DNA of 64,000 nt. It comes from Mycobacterium sp. 852002-51971_SCH5477799-a (GTDB lineage: Bacteria > Actinomycetota > Actinomycetes > Mycobacteriales > Mycobacteriaceae). The number at the start of each line of letters is the position of its first letter. The stretch's first letter is position 1. The notes under the pieces were generated by a model, which did not search any database, was not told the DNA's origin, and was given only the letters and a program-made list of their open reading frames with translations. Made by a program: the position numbers and the translations under genes. Below, in pieces: positions 38,459 to 46,299 of this stretch. The stretch is from positions 46,856 to 110,855 of the forward strand of contig NZ_LZIF01000049.1 of NCBI RefSeq assembly GCF_001667145.1, read 5' to 3'.

Positions 38459-39408
38459 CCGGCCCCCGTTTGACGAACGCCCCGCGCGCCGTTCCGCGCC
38501 CGCCACGACCGTATCAGTCCTGCACCGGCGACTCGAAGCCGTCGCGCCTTGCCGACCGTGGCGCGGTGATCGAACACCGCGAAGTCGCTGCTTTCGATGC
38601 GGTCCAAGATCTCCGAGTACAGGGCGGCCGCGGTCGCCACGCATGGTCGGGACCGGGCGGCCAGCGTGGCGATCCCCGCCGTGGCGAATCGGTAGGTTTG
38701 CCGGGCGATTTCATGCTGGGCGATCAGGGCCCGGCGCACCCGCGGATCGGTGCGGCGGTGTGCGTGACACCAGGTCAACAACTCTCGGTCGACGCCCTCG
38801 GCGGCCAGTTCGTCGGCCGGCAGATACACCCGGCCGCGCTGCAGGTCCTCGTCGATATCGCGCAGGAAGTTGGTCAGCTGGAAGGCCCGGCCCAGTGCCG
38901 CGGCGTACGGCGCGGCCTCCTGCGTTGGCGTTACCGTGCCCAAGATCGGAAGCACTTGCAGCCCAATGGCTTCCGCAGATCCCCGCATGTACAGGTTGAG
39001 CGCGTCGCGGTCGGGGTAGTCGGTGACGGTGAGATCCATCCGCATCGAAGCCAGAAAGTCCTCGAACAGCCCGGCGCTGATCCGATAGCGCCGCACGGTG
39101 TCGGTCACCGCGGCGACCAGCGGATCCTCCAGGTGAGCACCGCCGGAGAAGAATCGCTCCGACAGCTGCTGCAGCCGCCGGCCGCGGACGTCGGCGCCGA
39201 CCTGCGGGTCGAGCTCGTCGAGGATGTCGTCAGCGTACCGCGCGAAGCCGTACAGCGCGTGCACGGGCGGTCGCTGGTCGGGCGCGAGCAGCCGGGTGGC
39301 CAGAAAGAAGGTGCGGCCATGCGCGGCGTTGAGCTCGCGGCATTGGCGGTATCCGTCACGCAGCCGCGGATCGTCGATTCCGGCCGCGGCCAACTCGCTG
39401 CGCATCAT
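38455..39408 (-). CDS. crtB: Phytoene synthase
   Basis: Joins two geranylgeranyl diphosphates to phytoene, the first carotenoid. 317 residues with both Asp-rich motifs: GFARYADDILDELDP (about residue 60) and AFQLTNFLRDIDEDLQRGRV. The substrate-side segment is ELNAAHGRTFFLATRLL. The ATG at 39408 overlaps the crtI stop (ATGA). It lies in the operon between the desaturase and the split cyclase. Confidence 0.95.
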   Translation of the reverse strand: MMRSELAAAGIDDPRLRDGYRQCRELNAAHGRTFFLATRLLAPDQRPPVHALYGFARYADDILDELDPQVGADVRGRRLQQLSERFFSGGAHLEDPLVAAVTDTVRRYRISAGLFEDFLASMRMDLTVTDYPDRDALNLYMRGSAEAIGLQVLPILGTVTPTQEAAPYAAALGRAFQLTNFLRDIDEDLQRGRVYLPADELAAEGVDRELLTWCHAHRRTDPRVRRALIAQHEIARQTYRFATAGIATLAARSRPCVATAAALYSEILDRIESSDFAVFDHRATVGKARRLRVAGAGLIRSWRARNGARGVRQTGAG

Positions 39409-40925
39409 GGCAATCGGGCTTTCATGTCGAAGTGCGCGCTCGATCGGGTGGGGATGCCGGTGACGCGGTCGGCGGCGAGCCGCCCGGAGATCAGCGTGGT
39501 CGGAACTCCGACGCCGGGCACGGTGGAGGAGCCGGCGAGCACCGCGTTGTCGATGCCACGCACCATGTTGCCCGGACGAAACGGTCCCGTCTGACCGAAC
39601 GTGTGGGCGAGCGCGAACGGGCTGCCGGCCGCCATGCCCTGCCGCGCCCAGTCGGCGGGTGTGACGACATCCAAAACCGTTGCGTCGGGCGGTAAACCGG
39701 GCAGCATCCGGTCGGCGACGTGCGAGATCATGTCCTCGACGTAGGCGCCGCCGGTGCTGGCCCAATCGATGGTGCCCCGATGCAGGTTCGGCGCCGGGGC
39801 GAGCACGTAGAGCAGGTCGCGTCCCTCCGGAGCAAGGGTCGGGTCACTGGCCGTCGGCCGGGTGACGAGTAACGACGGGTCGCGCATGAGTTGTCCGTCG
39901 TCGACGATGTCGGTGAACGTCTGTTCCCACGCCTCGCCGAACAGAATGGTGTGATGGGCCGTCTCGGATGCGACGGCGGGACAGCCCACATGCGCCACGA
40001 CGGCCGAGGGTGAAGGACGCAGCCGCACCGCGCGACGCGGTGTACGGCCCAGCAAAGCGTAGGTCTGCGGCAGTTCGGTGGTCAGCACCACCGCGTCGCA
40101 GGCAATGGATCCGGACTGCTCGGTCACTACGGCGCTGATCCGCCCGCCGGTGCGTTCGAGGGCGGTAACCGTTGCGCCATAACTGAATTGGACGCCCGCG
40201 TCGGCGGCGGCCGCGGCGAGCGCGTCGGGCAGCGCGCGTACGCCCCCGCGCGGGAACACCACACCCGAGATGGTGTCCATGTAGGCGATTACCGCGTATA
40301 CCGCCAGGGCGTCACGCGGCGCCACGCCGGCGTACAGCGATTGAAAGGTGAAGATCCGCTGCAACCGTGGGTCGGTGATGTACCGCCCGACCATCCGATC
40401 CCACTTGCGGAAGCCGCCGATGGCGGTCAGCTGCGCCAACCGCGGGGTGAGCAGCGACAGCGGCGAATCGAAGTTCGCGGCGATGAAGCCGTCGAATTCG
40501 GTGCGGTACAGCCGCGTCAGCCACTGTCGAAGCCGTCGGTAGCCCGCTGCCTGCCCGAACCCAGCGAACTCCGCGACTGCGTCGGCCATCCGGTCTGCAT
40601 CGCTGTGCACGTCCAAGGCACTGCCGTCGGCGAACACGGCGCGATAGGCCGGATCGACCGTCATCAGCTCCATGCGGTCGGAGAGCCGTTCGCCCACGGC
40701 CGCAAACGTCTCGTCGATGATGTCCGGCATGGTGAGCACCGTCGGCCCGGTGTCGATCCGATAGCCGTCGATGTCGAGGCGGCCGGCCCGCCCGCCGGGC
40801 CACGGCTCGCGCTCCACCACCGTGACCGCCCGCCCGCGGCCGGCCAAATGCAGCGCCGCGGAAAGCCCGGCCAGCCCGGCACCGATCACCACCACGTGAT
40901 CTCCGCGCCCTTCGATGGTCCGCAT
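39405..40925 (-). CDS. crtI: Phytoene desaturase
   Basis: An FAD-dependent desaturase of about 506 residues producing lycopene from phytoene. The dinucleotide motif is VVVIGAGLAGLSAALHLAGR near the start. DGYRIDTGPTVLTMPDIID and the C-terminal GSSTVPGVGVPTTLISGRLA are CrtI signatures. I chose the ATG at 40925; a TTG at 40931 is also possible. It follows crtE by 28 nt, the only junction in this operon without an overlap. Confidence 0.95.
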   Translation of the reverse strand: MRTIEGRGDHVVVIGAGLAGLSAALHLAGRGRAVTVVEREPWPGGRAGRLDIDGYRIDTGPTVLTMPDIIDETFAAVGERLSDRMELMTVDPAYRAVFADGSALDVHSDADRMADAVAEFAGFGQAAGYRRLRQWLTRLYRTEFDGFIAANFDSPLSLLTPRLAQLTAIGGFRKWDRMVGRYITDPRLQRIFTFQSLYAGVAPRDALAVYAVIAYMDTISGVVFPRGGVRALPDALAAAAADAGVQFSYGATVTALERTGGRISAVVTEQSGSIACDAVVLTTELPQTYALLGRTPRRAVRLRPSPSAVVAHVGCPAVASETAHHTILFGEAWEQTFTDIVDDGQLMRDPSLLVTRPTASDPTLAPEGRDLLYVLAPAPNLHRGTIDWASTGGAYVEDMISHVADRMLPGLPPDATVLDVVTPADWARQGMAAGSPFALAHTFGQTGPFRPGNMVRGIDNAVLAGSSTVPGVGVPTTLISGRLAADRVTGIPTRSSAHFDMKARLP

Positions 40926-40953
40926 GATCAACAGGCTCCCCGGTCGGTGCTAC

Positions 40954-42078
40954 TCATTCAACGCGATCCGTGCAGACGGCCGCCATTTCGGCCAGCGCGG
41001 TGCGAACGGGTTGGTCGATCGGCAAGTCGCTGACGTGCTCGCGCGCGGAAGCCACACGGTCACCGATCATCTGCTCGATCAGCTGCACGGCTCCCGTCTC
41101 CACGATCAGCGCTTTCCAGCGGTCGATCGCAATGTCGTCGAGGGCTTCCCGATTCGCGAGCTCGACGAGCTCACGCCGGGCCGGCGCATCGGCCAGTTGG
41201 TGGGCGGCCACCACGACGCTCGTCGCCTTGCGCTCGAGCAGGTCGCCGGCACTCGGCTTGCCCGTTACCGCCGGTGAGCCGAAAACGCCGAGCACGTCGT
41301 CGCGAAGCTGGAATGCCTCGCCGACGACCGCGCCGTAGCGGCCCAATTGGGACAGTGTTCGATGGTCGCACCCGCCCATCGCCGCGCCCATTTCTAGTGG
41401 CCGTCGCACGGTGTAGTTGCCCGACTTACGCCGTGCCACGTCGAGCACGACTTCCAGCCCGGGTTTGTGCCTGGCGTCGTTCGTCAAGTCCGCGAATTGC
41501 CCGACGGCGAGCTCGGTGCGCATGGCGTCATAGCGCGGCCACGCGCGTTGCAAACGCCGGGGCTCAACGCCACTCTCGCGCAGCATCTGTTCGGCCCAGA
41601 TGAGGCAGAGGTCGCCCAGCAGGATGGCTGCCGATTCACCGAATCGCTGCGACGAGCCGGACAATCCGCGCTCGCGATGCCATTGGCCGAATTGCCGGTG
41701 CGCCGACGGACGGCCGCGCCGTTCGTCGGAACCGTCCATGACGTCGTCCTGGAGTAGGGCGAAGGCGTGCAGCAACTCGAAACTGGCCGCAGCGCGCAGG
41801 GCCGCGTCGTCGGGCGGCGCGCCGCACAGCCAGCCCAGGTATACAAACGTCGACCGTAAGCATTTACCGCCGGAAACGAACTGAACCAGGATGTCGCCGG
41901 CGGCATCGATGCGCACCCCGTCCAGTTCGCCGGCACGTCGGGCGGCGATGAAATCGGCGACATCGCCCAACACCATCCGCCGTACGTTCGACCGCCATGC
42001 TTCGAAGTCGTCGGCGCTGAGCCAACCGATTGCCACCGGCGCCGACGCTGTGGCGGGTGAAAACGACAAAGCTCTCAT
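40954..42078 (-). CDS. crtE: Geranylgeranyl diphosphate synthase
   Basis: A polyprenyl synthase of about 374 residues that makes the C20 precursor for carotenoids. The first Asp-rich motif is LLQDDVMDGSDERRGRPSAH. The second is the partial form FQLRDDVLGVFG usual in actinobacterial enzymes. The ATG at 42078 gives MRALSFSPATAS; an earlier start at 42138 is possible. It is the first gene of the eight-gene crt operon. The 31-bp inverted repeat at 42228 lies 150 nt upstream. Confidence 0.92.
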   Translation of the reverse strand: MRALSFSPATASAPVAIGWLSADDFEAWRSNVRRMVLGDVADFIAARRAGELDGVRIDAAGDILVQFVSGGKCLRSTFVYLGWLCGAPPDDAALRAAASFELLHAFALLQDDVMDGSDERRGRPSAHRQFGQWHRERGLSGSSQRFGESAAILLGDLCLIWAEQMLRESGVEPRRLQRAWPRYDAMRTELAVGQFADLTNDARHKPGLEVVLDVARRKSGNYTVRRPLEMGAAMGGCDHRTLSQLGRYGAVVGEAFQLRDDVLGVFGSPAVTGKPSAGDLLERKATSVVVAAHQLADAPARRELVELANREALDDIAIDRWKALIVETGAVQLIEQMIGDRVASAREHVSDLPIDQPVRTALAEMAAVCTDRVE

Positions 42079-42227
42079 ACTGCCCAAGCGCTCCCTTCCG
42101 GACGGCTTGGCATTCCGGCCTGCGCGGCCCAAACACACGCGTCATACCCGCCGATAAGGCGGGCAAAACCACAGCGTTCACTCCTCAGACACCCGCCTTT
42201 GCGCCGCCCGCCAACACATACCACCTC

Positions 42228-42258
42228 GTTCAATAACTTAAACATTAATTTAATGAAC
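42228..42258. promoter_or_regulatory. 31-bp inverted repeat upstream of crtE, copy of the idi2/mmpL operator
   Basis: Outer arms GTTCA (42228-42232) and TGAAC (42254-42258) surround an AT-rich core containing TTAAACATTAAT at exactly the same offset as in the repeat at 32052. 23 of 31 positions agree between the two. It lies between crtE and the decayed marR gene and is the probable operator of the crt operon. Confidence 0.7.
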
Positions 42259-42365
42259 TTCAGCGGCGGGCGCCAGTCGGCGCGACCAAGCGCGGGGTCA
42301 GTTGCCCTGCTGACTATTTAAGAAACTGAAATGCCACCGCGATCGGCGATATGCTCAGTAGCGTT

Positions 42366-42837
42366 ATGGACGCTGATGGGCAGCGCTTCGCCCGCGACGA
42401 GCTGGAGTCGCTGATATCGTCTGCGGGAGCTGTCAACCGAGTCCGATCAGATCGGCCGGCTGTTCGCGCCGCCGATACATAGCCTGCGGCCCAATGATTT
42501 TCGTGAGCTGGGTGGGCGGCCGATGACCTTCGAGCGACCTCAGTCAACGGTTGGGTCTGTCGGGATCGGCGATCACCTATCTCGTTGACCGGCTGATGGA
42601 CGCCGGTCATATCCGTCGCGACGACGACCCGGCCGATCGCCGAAAGGTCCTGTTGCGCACGATGAATCCGGTCTGGCCACCGCCAGGTCGTTTTTGCGTC
42701 CGCTCAACGCGCACACCCGATTCGCGCTCGCCGAGCTGCCCGATGCGGACCTGACCGCCGCCCATCGAGTTTTCGCCGCGCTGATCGACGCGCTGCATTG
42801 CCTTCAGCACGAACTGATCGGCGGCTCGAAACCCTAA
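42366..42837 (+). pseudogene. Decayed second marR gene
   Basis: Remains of a MarR regulator in shifting frames. The start MDADGQRFARDELESLISS matches the N-terminus of the intact marR. A segment in another frame reads ELSTESDQIGRLFA. A third frame gives LGLSGSAITYLVDRLMDAGH with IRRDDDPADRRKVLLRT, clearly the winged helix. The last frame ends ADLTAAHRVFAALIDALHCL and GGSKP before TAA (42835-42837). At least three frameshifts are needed to join them. It is a paralogue of the gene at 33253, facing away from crtE like a former divergent regulator. Confidence 0.8.
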
Positions 42838-42859
42838 GCGCTAAGGCGGTTAACGGCCC

Positions 42860-43351
42860 TTACGAGGCGGCGCTGTGCGCGGCTTGGGGCCGCGGTGGTT
42901 TTGGCCGCGCCAGGTCGGACAGTAGCTGTCGTCGCGCCCTCAGCATGTCTTCGAGGTTTTGAAAGGCCTCGGGCACCGACCCGGCAATCGGCAACCCGTT
43001 GTGATGCACGATCCGCAACAGGGGACGAACCGCCGCGCCGCCCACCACGCTGCAGTAGACGCGCGCTTTGCGGAGCTCGTCGTTGAGCAACAGCAGCGCG
43101 CGGAAACCCTCCACGCTGACAAAGCGCAGATGGCTGAGGTCAAGCACCAGGGGAGTCTTGAGCCGGGCGAAGGTTCTGATCGCCTGGGTGAGATCCGTTG
43201 CGTTCGAGGCGTCGATCTCGCCATCGACGCGCAGGACCGTGCCGAGGTTGCGCGCGTAGACGAACAGGTGTGCCCGGTCGAAGTGAGCCATGTACCGGCA
43301 CCGTGCGGGGTCGTGTCGGTCCGCTGAGTTTGCGGAGCGAATAGCAGCCAT
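42860..43351 (-). CDS. STAS-domain protein (anti-sigma-factor-antagonist type)
   Basis: A 163-residue protein with one STAS domain at about residues 25-125: LFVYARNLGTVLRVDGEIDA, TPLVLDLSHLRFVSVEGFRA. In phosphorylatable antagonists the loop reads DSSG-like with a target Ser. Here it is SVEGF, so that Ser appears replaced. The tail is basic and proline-rich. A second start at 43291 (MAHFDRAHLF) is possible. Carotenoid genes of several mycobacteria depend on SigF, which such proteins modulate, so its place beside the crt island may be functional. This link is inference. Confidence 0.82.
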   Translation of the reverse strand: MAAIRSANSADRHDPARCRYMAHFDRAHLFVYARNLGTVLRVDGEIDASNATDLTQAIRTFARLKTPLVLDLSHLRFVSVEGFRALLLLNDELRKARVYCSVVGGAAVRPLLRIVHHNGLPIAGSVPEAFQNLEDMLRARRQLLSDLARPKPPRPQAAHSAAS

Positions 43352-43703
43352 GAGACCGCCTAACGAAAGTCGTGAAGTGGGGAGTAAACGGTGTTTTGCA
43401 TACCACCCGTGAGAGACGCAGCTGTGAACTCAACCTGTTCGGTAGCCTACCGCCGAGGTCGGGCACGGATATCGATTCGCCGAAATGCCTTAGCTAGCAC
43501 AGCGAACGCGACGAGAGCCGGACCAGCGTGTTCCAGCGCAGGTCGACGGCGTGGACCCCGAAGCTTTCGTTTTCCGGCCTTTCGGCACACGGCACTCGTT
43601 CGCTTGACGGCCATCTGAAGACGGTTTGGCCGGATTGGCGGCGGGTATACGCGTGTCAAGTAGCAAACGCGAGGACCCCGGACGTGAGGGGTGATGCGTC
43701 CCA
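43352..43703. other. Intergenic gap without a supported gene
   Basis: This 352-bp stretch separates the STAS gene from the divergent exported-protein gene. Short open frames exist on both strands but none has a convincing ribosome-binding site or protein-like composition. It should hold the promoters of both neighbours. I see no clear dyad. Confidence 0.5.
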
Positions 43704-44426
43704 ATGGAAGAGCTCGGCTGCCGACTACGTCGGCTAGCGGTCGCATCCGCGTTGACGACGATGCTTCTTGGCGCACCGGGTCAGGCGGCTGCCGATCCGG
43801 GGAGCACTGTTTTCCCCGGAATGGAGATTCACCAAGGCGCCACGGTCTGCATGGTGGGATTGGTCGAGCCGCGGCTACGGGTCGCGATGACCAGTGGCCA
43901 GTGTGATGGCGGGCAGTCGGTGGTGACCGACCGTGACCGCAAGCCGATCGGCAACGTGGTCCTGGGCCGTCGCCAAGTCGACGCGGACTCCGCCGCGGAC
44001 ACATCGATGCTGCCCGTGGAATACGAAGTCATCGCGATCGCGCCGGATGTGACGGCCACCGATGTGCTGCCGACGGGGCGCCATCTGGGATCCGCGCCCG
44101 AGATGCGCGCTCAACCCGGGATGCCCGTATGCCAGCTGCGCAGCGCCACCGGCCAGCGGTGCGGCTCGGTCAGCTCGGTCGGCAACGGCCGCTTCGCCAT
44201 CACCGACATGGCCTCCGACAGCCGCGACTTCGGCGGTCCGGTTTACACCCTGACCGACGAACACAACGCCCTGATCGTCGGATTGGTCGAGGGCATCTGG
44301 AAGTCCTCACCCCAGATCGAGTCGTGGCAGGCGGTGATGGCACAGGTCTACATCGACAGCCACACCTATAGCCCGCAACAGCATCCGCCGGCACTGCGAA
44401 TGATCGGCCAGCACACGTCGTCATAA
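43704..44426 (+). CDS. Exported trypsin-fold protein lacking catalytic residues (Rv3033 position)
   Basis: A 240-residue protein with a signal peptide (LAVASALTTMLLGAPGQAAA, cleavage near AAADPG). The layout mimics a chymotrypsin-like protease. The place of the TAGHC motif is taken by AMTSGQCDGG, with Gln instead of His. The place of GDSGGPV is taken by SRDFGGPVYTL, with Phe instead of Ser. It is therefore probably a binding protein, not a protease. It occupies the position of Rv3033 beside the methylglucose lipopolysaccharide glycosyltransferase locus. The function is unknown. Confidence 0.72.
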   Translation: MEELGCRLRRLAVASALTTMLLGAPGQAAADPGSTVFPGMEIHQGATVCMVGLVEPRLRVAMTSGQCDGGQSVVTDRDRKPIGNVVLGRRQVDADSAADTSMLPVEYEVIAIAPDVTATDVLPTGRHLGSAPEMRAQPGMPVCQLRSATGQRCGSVSSVGNGRFAITDMASDSRDFGGPVYTLTDEHNALIVGLVEGIWKSSPQIESWQAVMAQVYIDSHTYSPQQHPPALRMIGQHTSS

Positions 44427-44503
44427 TTATTCGCACCCGAACCGCGGATCGCCCGGCGTCGACCGCCCTGTTTCCCCCGCCACAGAATGGGAATCCGCCG
44501 CCG

Positions 44504-45187
44504 GTGAACGTTTTCGATTTTGTCGCGTTGCCGTTTCAGTGGGGCTCCGCGATCCGGGGTAAGCGGTTGTTCCACCCGATCGGGGTGCTCGCCGAGGGCT
44601 TCATCGAGCGCGTTGCTCCCCCGGCCCAGGGCTTGCCGGTCGCGTCCTCGAAAATAATTGCGCGCGTGTCGAAGGCCAGCGGCACGCCCGGGGCGCTGCC
44701 CGACTTCATCGGGTTGGCCTTCCGAATGCCCGTGCCGCAGCCCGCGGAGAAGCCGTGGGACATCCTGCTCGTCTCGTCCGGTTCGGGCGTGCTCTCACGT
44801 GCGGTGGCGCTACGGCCGGCCACGTCGTGGAACGGTCAAACGCTGACCACGCTGATGCCGTTGCACTATCGGGGCGACAACTGGTGGCTTCGGGCCCACA
44901 CCTCCAGCGAGATCGGTGGCACGGGGTTGTCCCTAGACAGCGTCCGGTCCAAGCTCGAGCGCAGCAACATCGAGGTGACACTTGATCAAGCTTGCGGCAG
45001 AGCCGATTTCACGTCCCTGGCGCGTATCACGCTGACCACCGCGATCGATCCCGACGCTGACGGGGACGTGTCGTTTGACCCAGTTCTCAACACGGCGCCC
45101 GGTTTGAGCCTGCACCCCCGGTGGCTCGCGGACCTGCGCGCCCGCGCCTATCAGCACAGCCGCGACGGCAGAGATGCCGAAGAGTAG
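44504..45187 (+). CDS. Conserved protein, possibly of catalase-like fold
   Basis: A 227-residue soluble protein. The segment IIARVSKASGTPGALPDFIG with LAFRMPVP resembles the way catalases pass from their arm to the first barrel strand, but the heme ligand region is not visible. Homologues in Actinobacteria are, to my memory, labelled phosphodiesterase without evidence. The GTG start at 44504 has a weak ribosome-binding site. It lies 24 nt before an epimerase gene on the same strand, so the two are probably cotranscribed. Confidence 0.6.
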   Translation: MNVFDFVALPFQWGSAIRGKRLFHPIGVLAEGFIERVAPPAQGLPVASSKIIARVSKASGTPGALPDFIGLAFRMPVPQPAEKPWDILLVSSGSGVLSRAVALRPATSWNGQTLTTLMPLHYRGDNWWLRAHTSSEIGGTGLSLDSVRSKLERSNIEVTLDQACGRADFTSLARITLTTAIDPDADGDVSFDPVLNTAPGLSLHPRWLADLRARAYQHSRDGRDAEE

Positions 45188-45211
45188 CCGCTCGCTGTAA
45201 AGGAGGTAGCC

Positions 45212-46291
45212 GTGTCCAAACGGATCGTCATCACCGGGGCCAGTGGCAACGTCGGCACCGCGCTGCTGCGCCGGCTCGCCGAAGACGGCAACGACTACGA
45301 GATCATCGGCGTCACCCGCAGACGGCCGCCGCCGGACGGTGTGTATCGACCCGTTCAATGGCATGAGCTGGACCTCGCGGACCCGGGCGTGGAAACACAG
45401 CTGCTCAACGTTTTTCGCGGCGCGCGGTGTGTGATCCATCTCGCGTGGGGGTTTCAACCCACCCGCAACACGCGCTACCTGGATGCGGTCGCCATCAACG
45501 GGAGCTCCGCCGTGCTGAGCGCGGCCCACAACGCCAAAGTGCCGCAGTTGGTGCACATGTCGTCGGTGGGCACCTATGCCCCGGGACGGTACGGGGAGAA
45601 GGTCGACGAATCGTGGTCGACGGCGGGCATCAGGTCATCTGCCTACAGCCGGGCGAAATCCACAGTGGAGCACATCCTCGACGACTACGAGCGCCGCAAT
45701 CCCGACGGCGTCGGCATCACCCGAATGCGACCCGGATTCATCATGCAGCGCGACGCCGCGCCGGGTCTGCGCCGCTACACCCTGCCCGCATACCTGGACT
45801 CGCGATGGCTGCGCTGGCTGCCGGTGCTGCCGCTGGACCGCTCGCTGTGCGTGTCCATCGTGCATGCCCACGACGTCGCCGACGCCTGTGTGAGGGCGAT
45901 GGAGCGTGGCGCCACGGGCCCGTTCAATCTGGCCGCCGAACCACCGGTGTCCCGCGACGACATCGCAAAAGTGTTGCGGACACATCCGATTCACGTGCCC
46001 TCGGTCCTGCTCGGGCTGGCGGTAGAGGCCTCGTGGCGTGCCCGATTGCAGCCAATCGACCGCGGCTGGCTCGATATGGCGTTTTCGCTGCCGCTGCTGG
46101 ACACCGGCCGGGCGCGCGAGGTGCTCGAGTGGTCGCCGCACTGGAAATCGGTGGCCGCACTGGCCGACCTCGTCGACGGGTTCCTGCGCGCTTCGGGGAC
46201 ACCGAGCCCGGTGCTGCGCTCCCGGTCGTTGGTCGAGGCGCTGGGCCGCGACGTCACCGCCGGGCCGCTCACCGTCCGACGGGTGCCGTAA
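45212..46291 (+). CDS. NAD-dependent epimerase/dehydratase-family protein
   Basis: An extended SDR of 359 residues. The cofactor motif is VITGASGNVGTALLRRLAED. VHMSSVGTYAPG supplies the catalytic Ser. SAYSRAKSTVEH supplies the Tyr and Lys. RMRPGFIMQRDAAPG continues the sugar-nucleotide-type pattern. The GTG at 45212 is preceded by a strong AAGGAGG. The substrate is not evident. It is convergent with the next gene, 8 nt between stop codons. Confidence 0.87.
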   Translation: MSKRIVITGASGNVGTALLRRLAEDGNDYEIIGVTRRRPPPDGVYRPVQWHELDLADPGVETQLLNVFRGARCVIHLAWGFQPTRNTRYLDAVAINGSSAVLSAAHNAKVPQLVHMSSVGTYAPGRYGEKVDESWSTAGIRSSAYSRAKSTVEHILDDYERRNPDGVGITRMRPGFIMQRDAAPGLRRYTLPAYLDSRWLRWLPVLPLDRSLCVSIVHAHDVADACVRAMERGATGPFNLAAEPPVSRDDIAKVLRTHPIHVPSVLLGLAVEASWRARLQPIDRGWLDMAFSLPLLDTGRAREVLEWSPHWKSVAALADLVDGFLRASGTPSPVLRSRSLVEALGRDVTAGPLTVRRVP

Positions 46292-46299
46292 CGAGATCG

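Noticed and set aside
42324..42331. AACTGAAA identical to one arm of the idi2/mmpL operator, just upstream of the decayed marR
   Set aside because: The partner arm is missing at the expected 23-bp offset, so it is a half-site at best.
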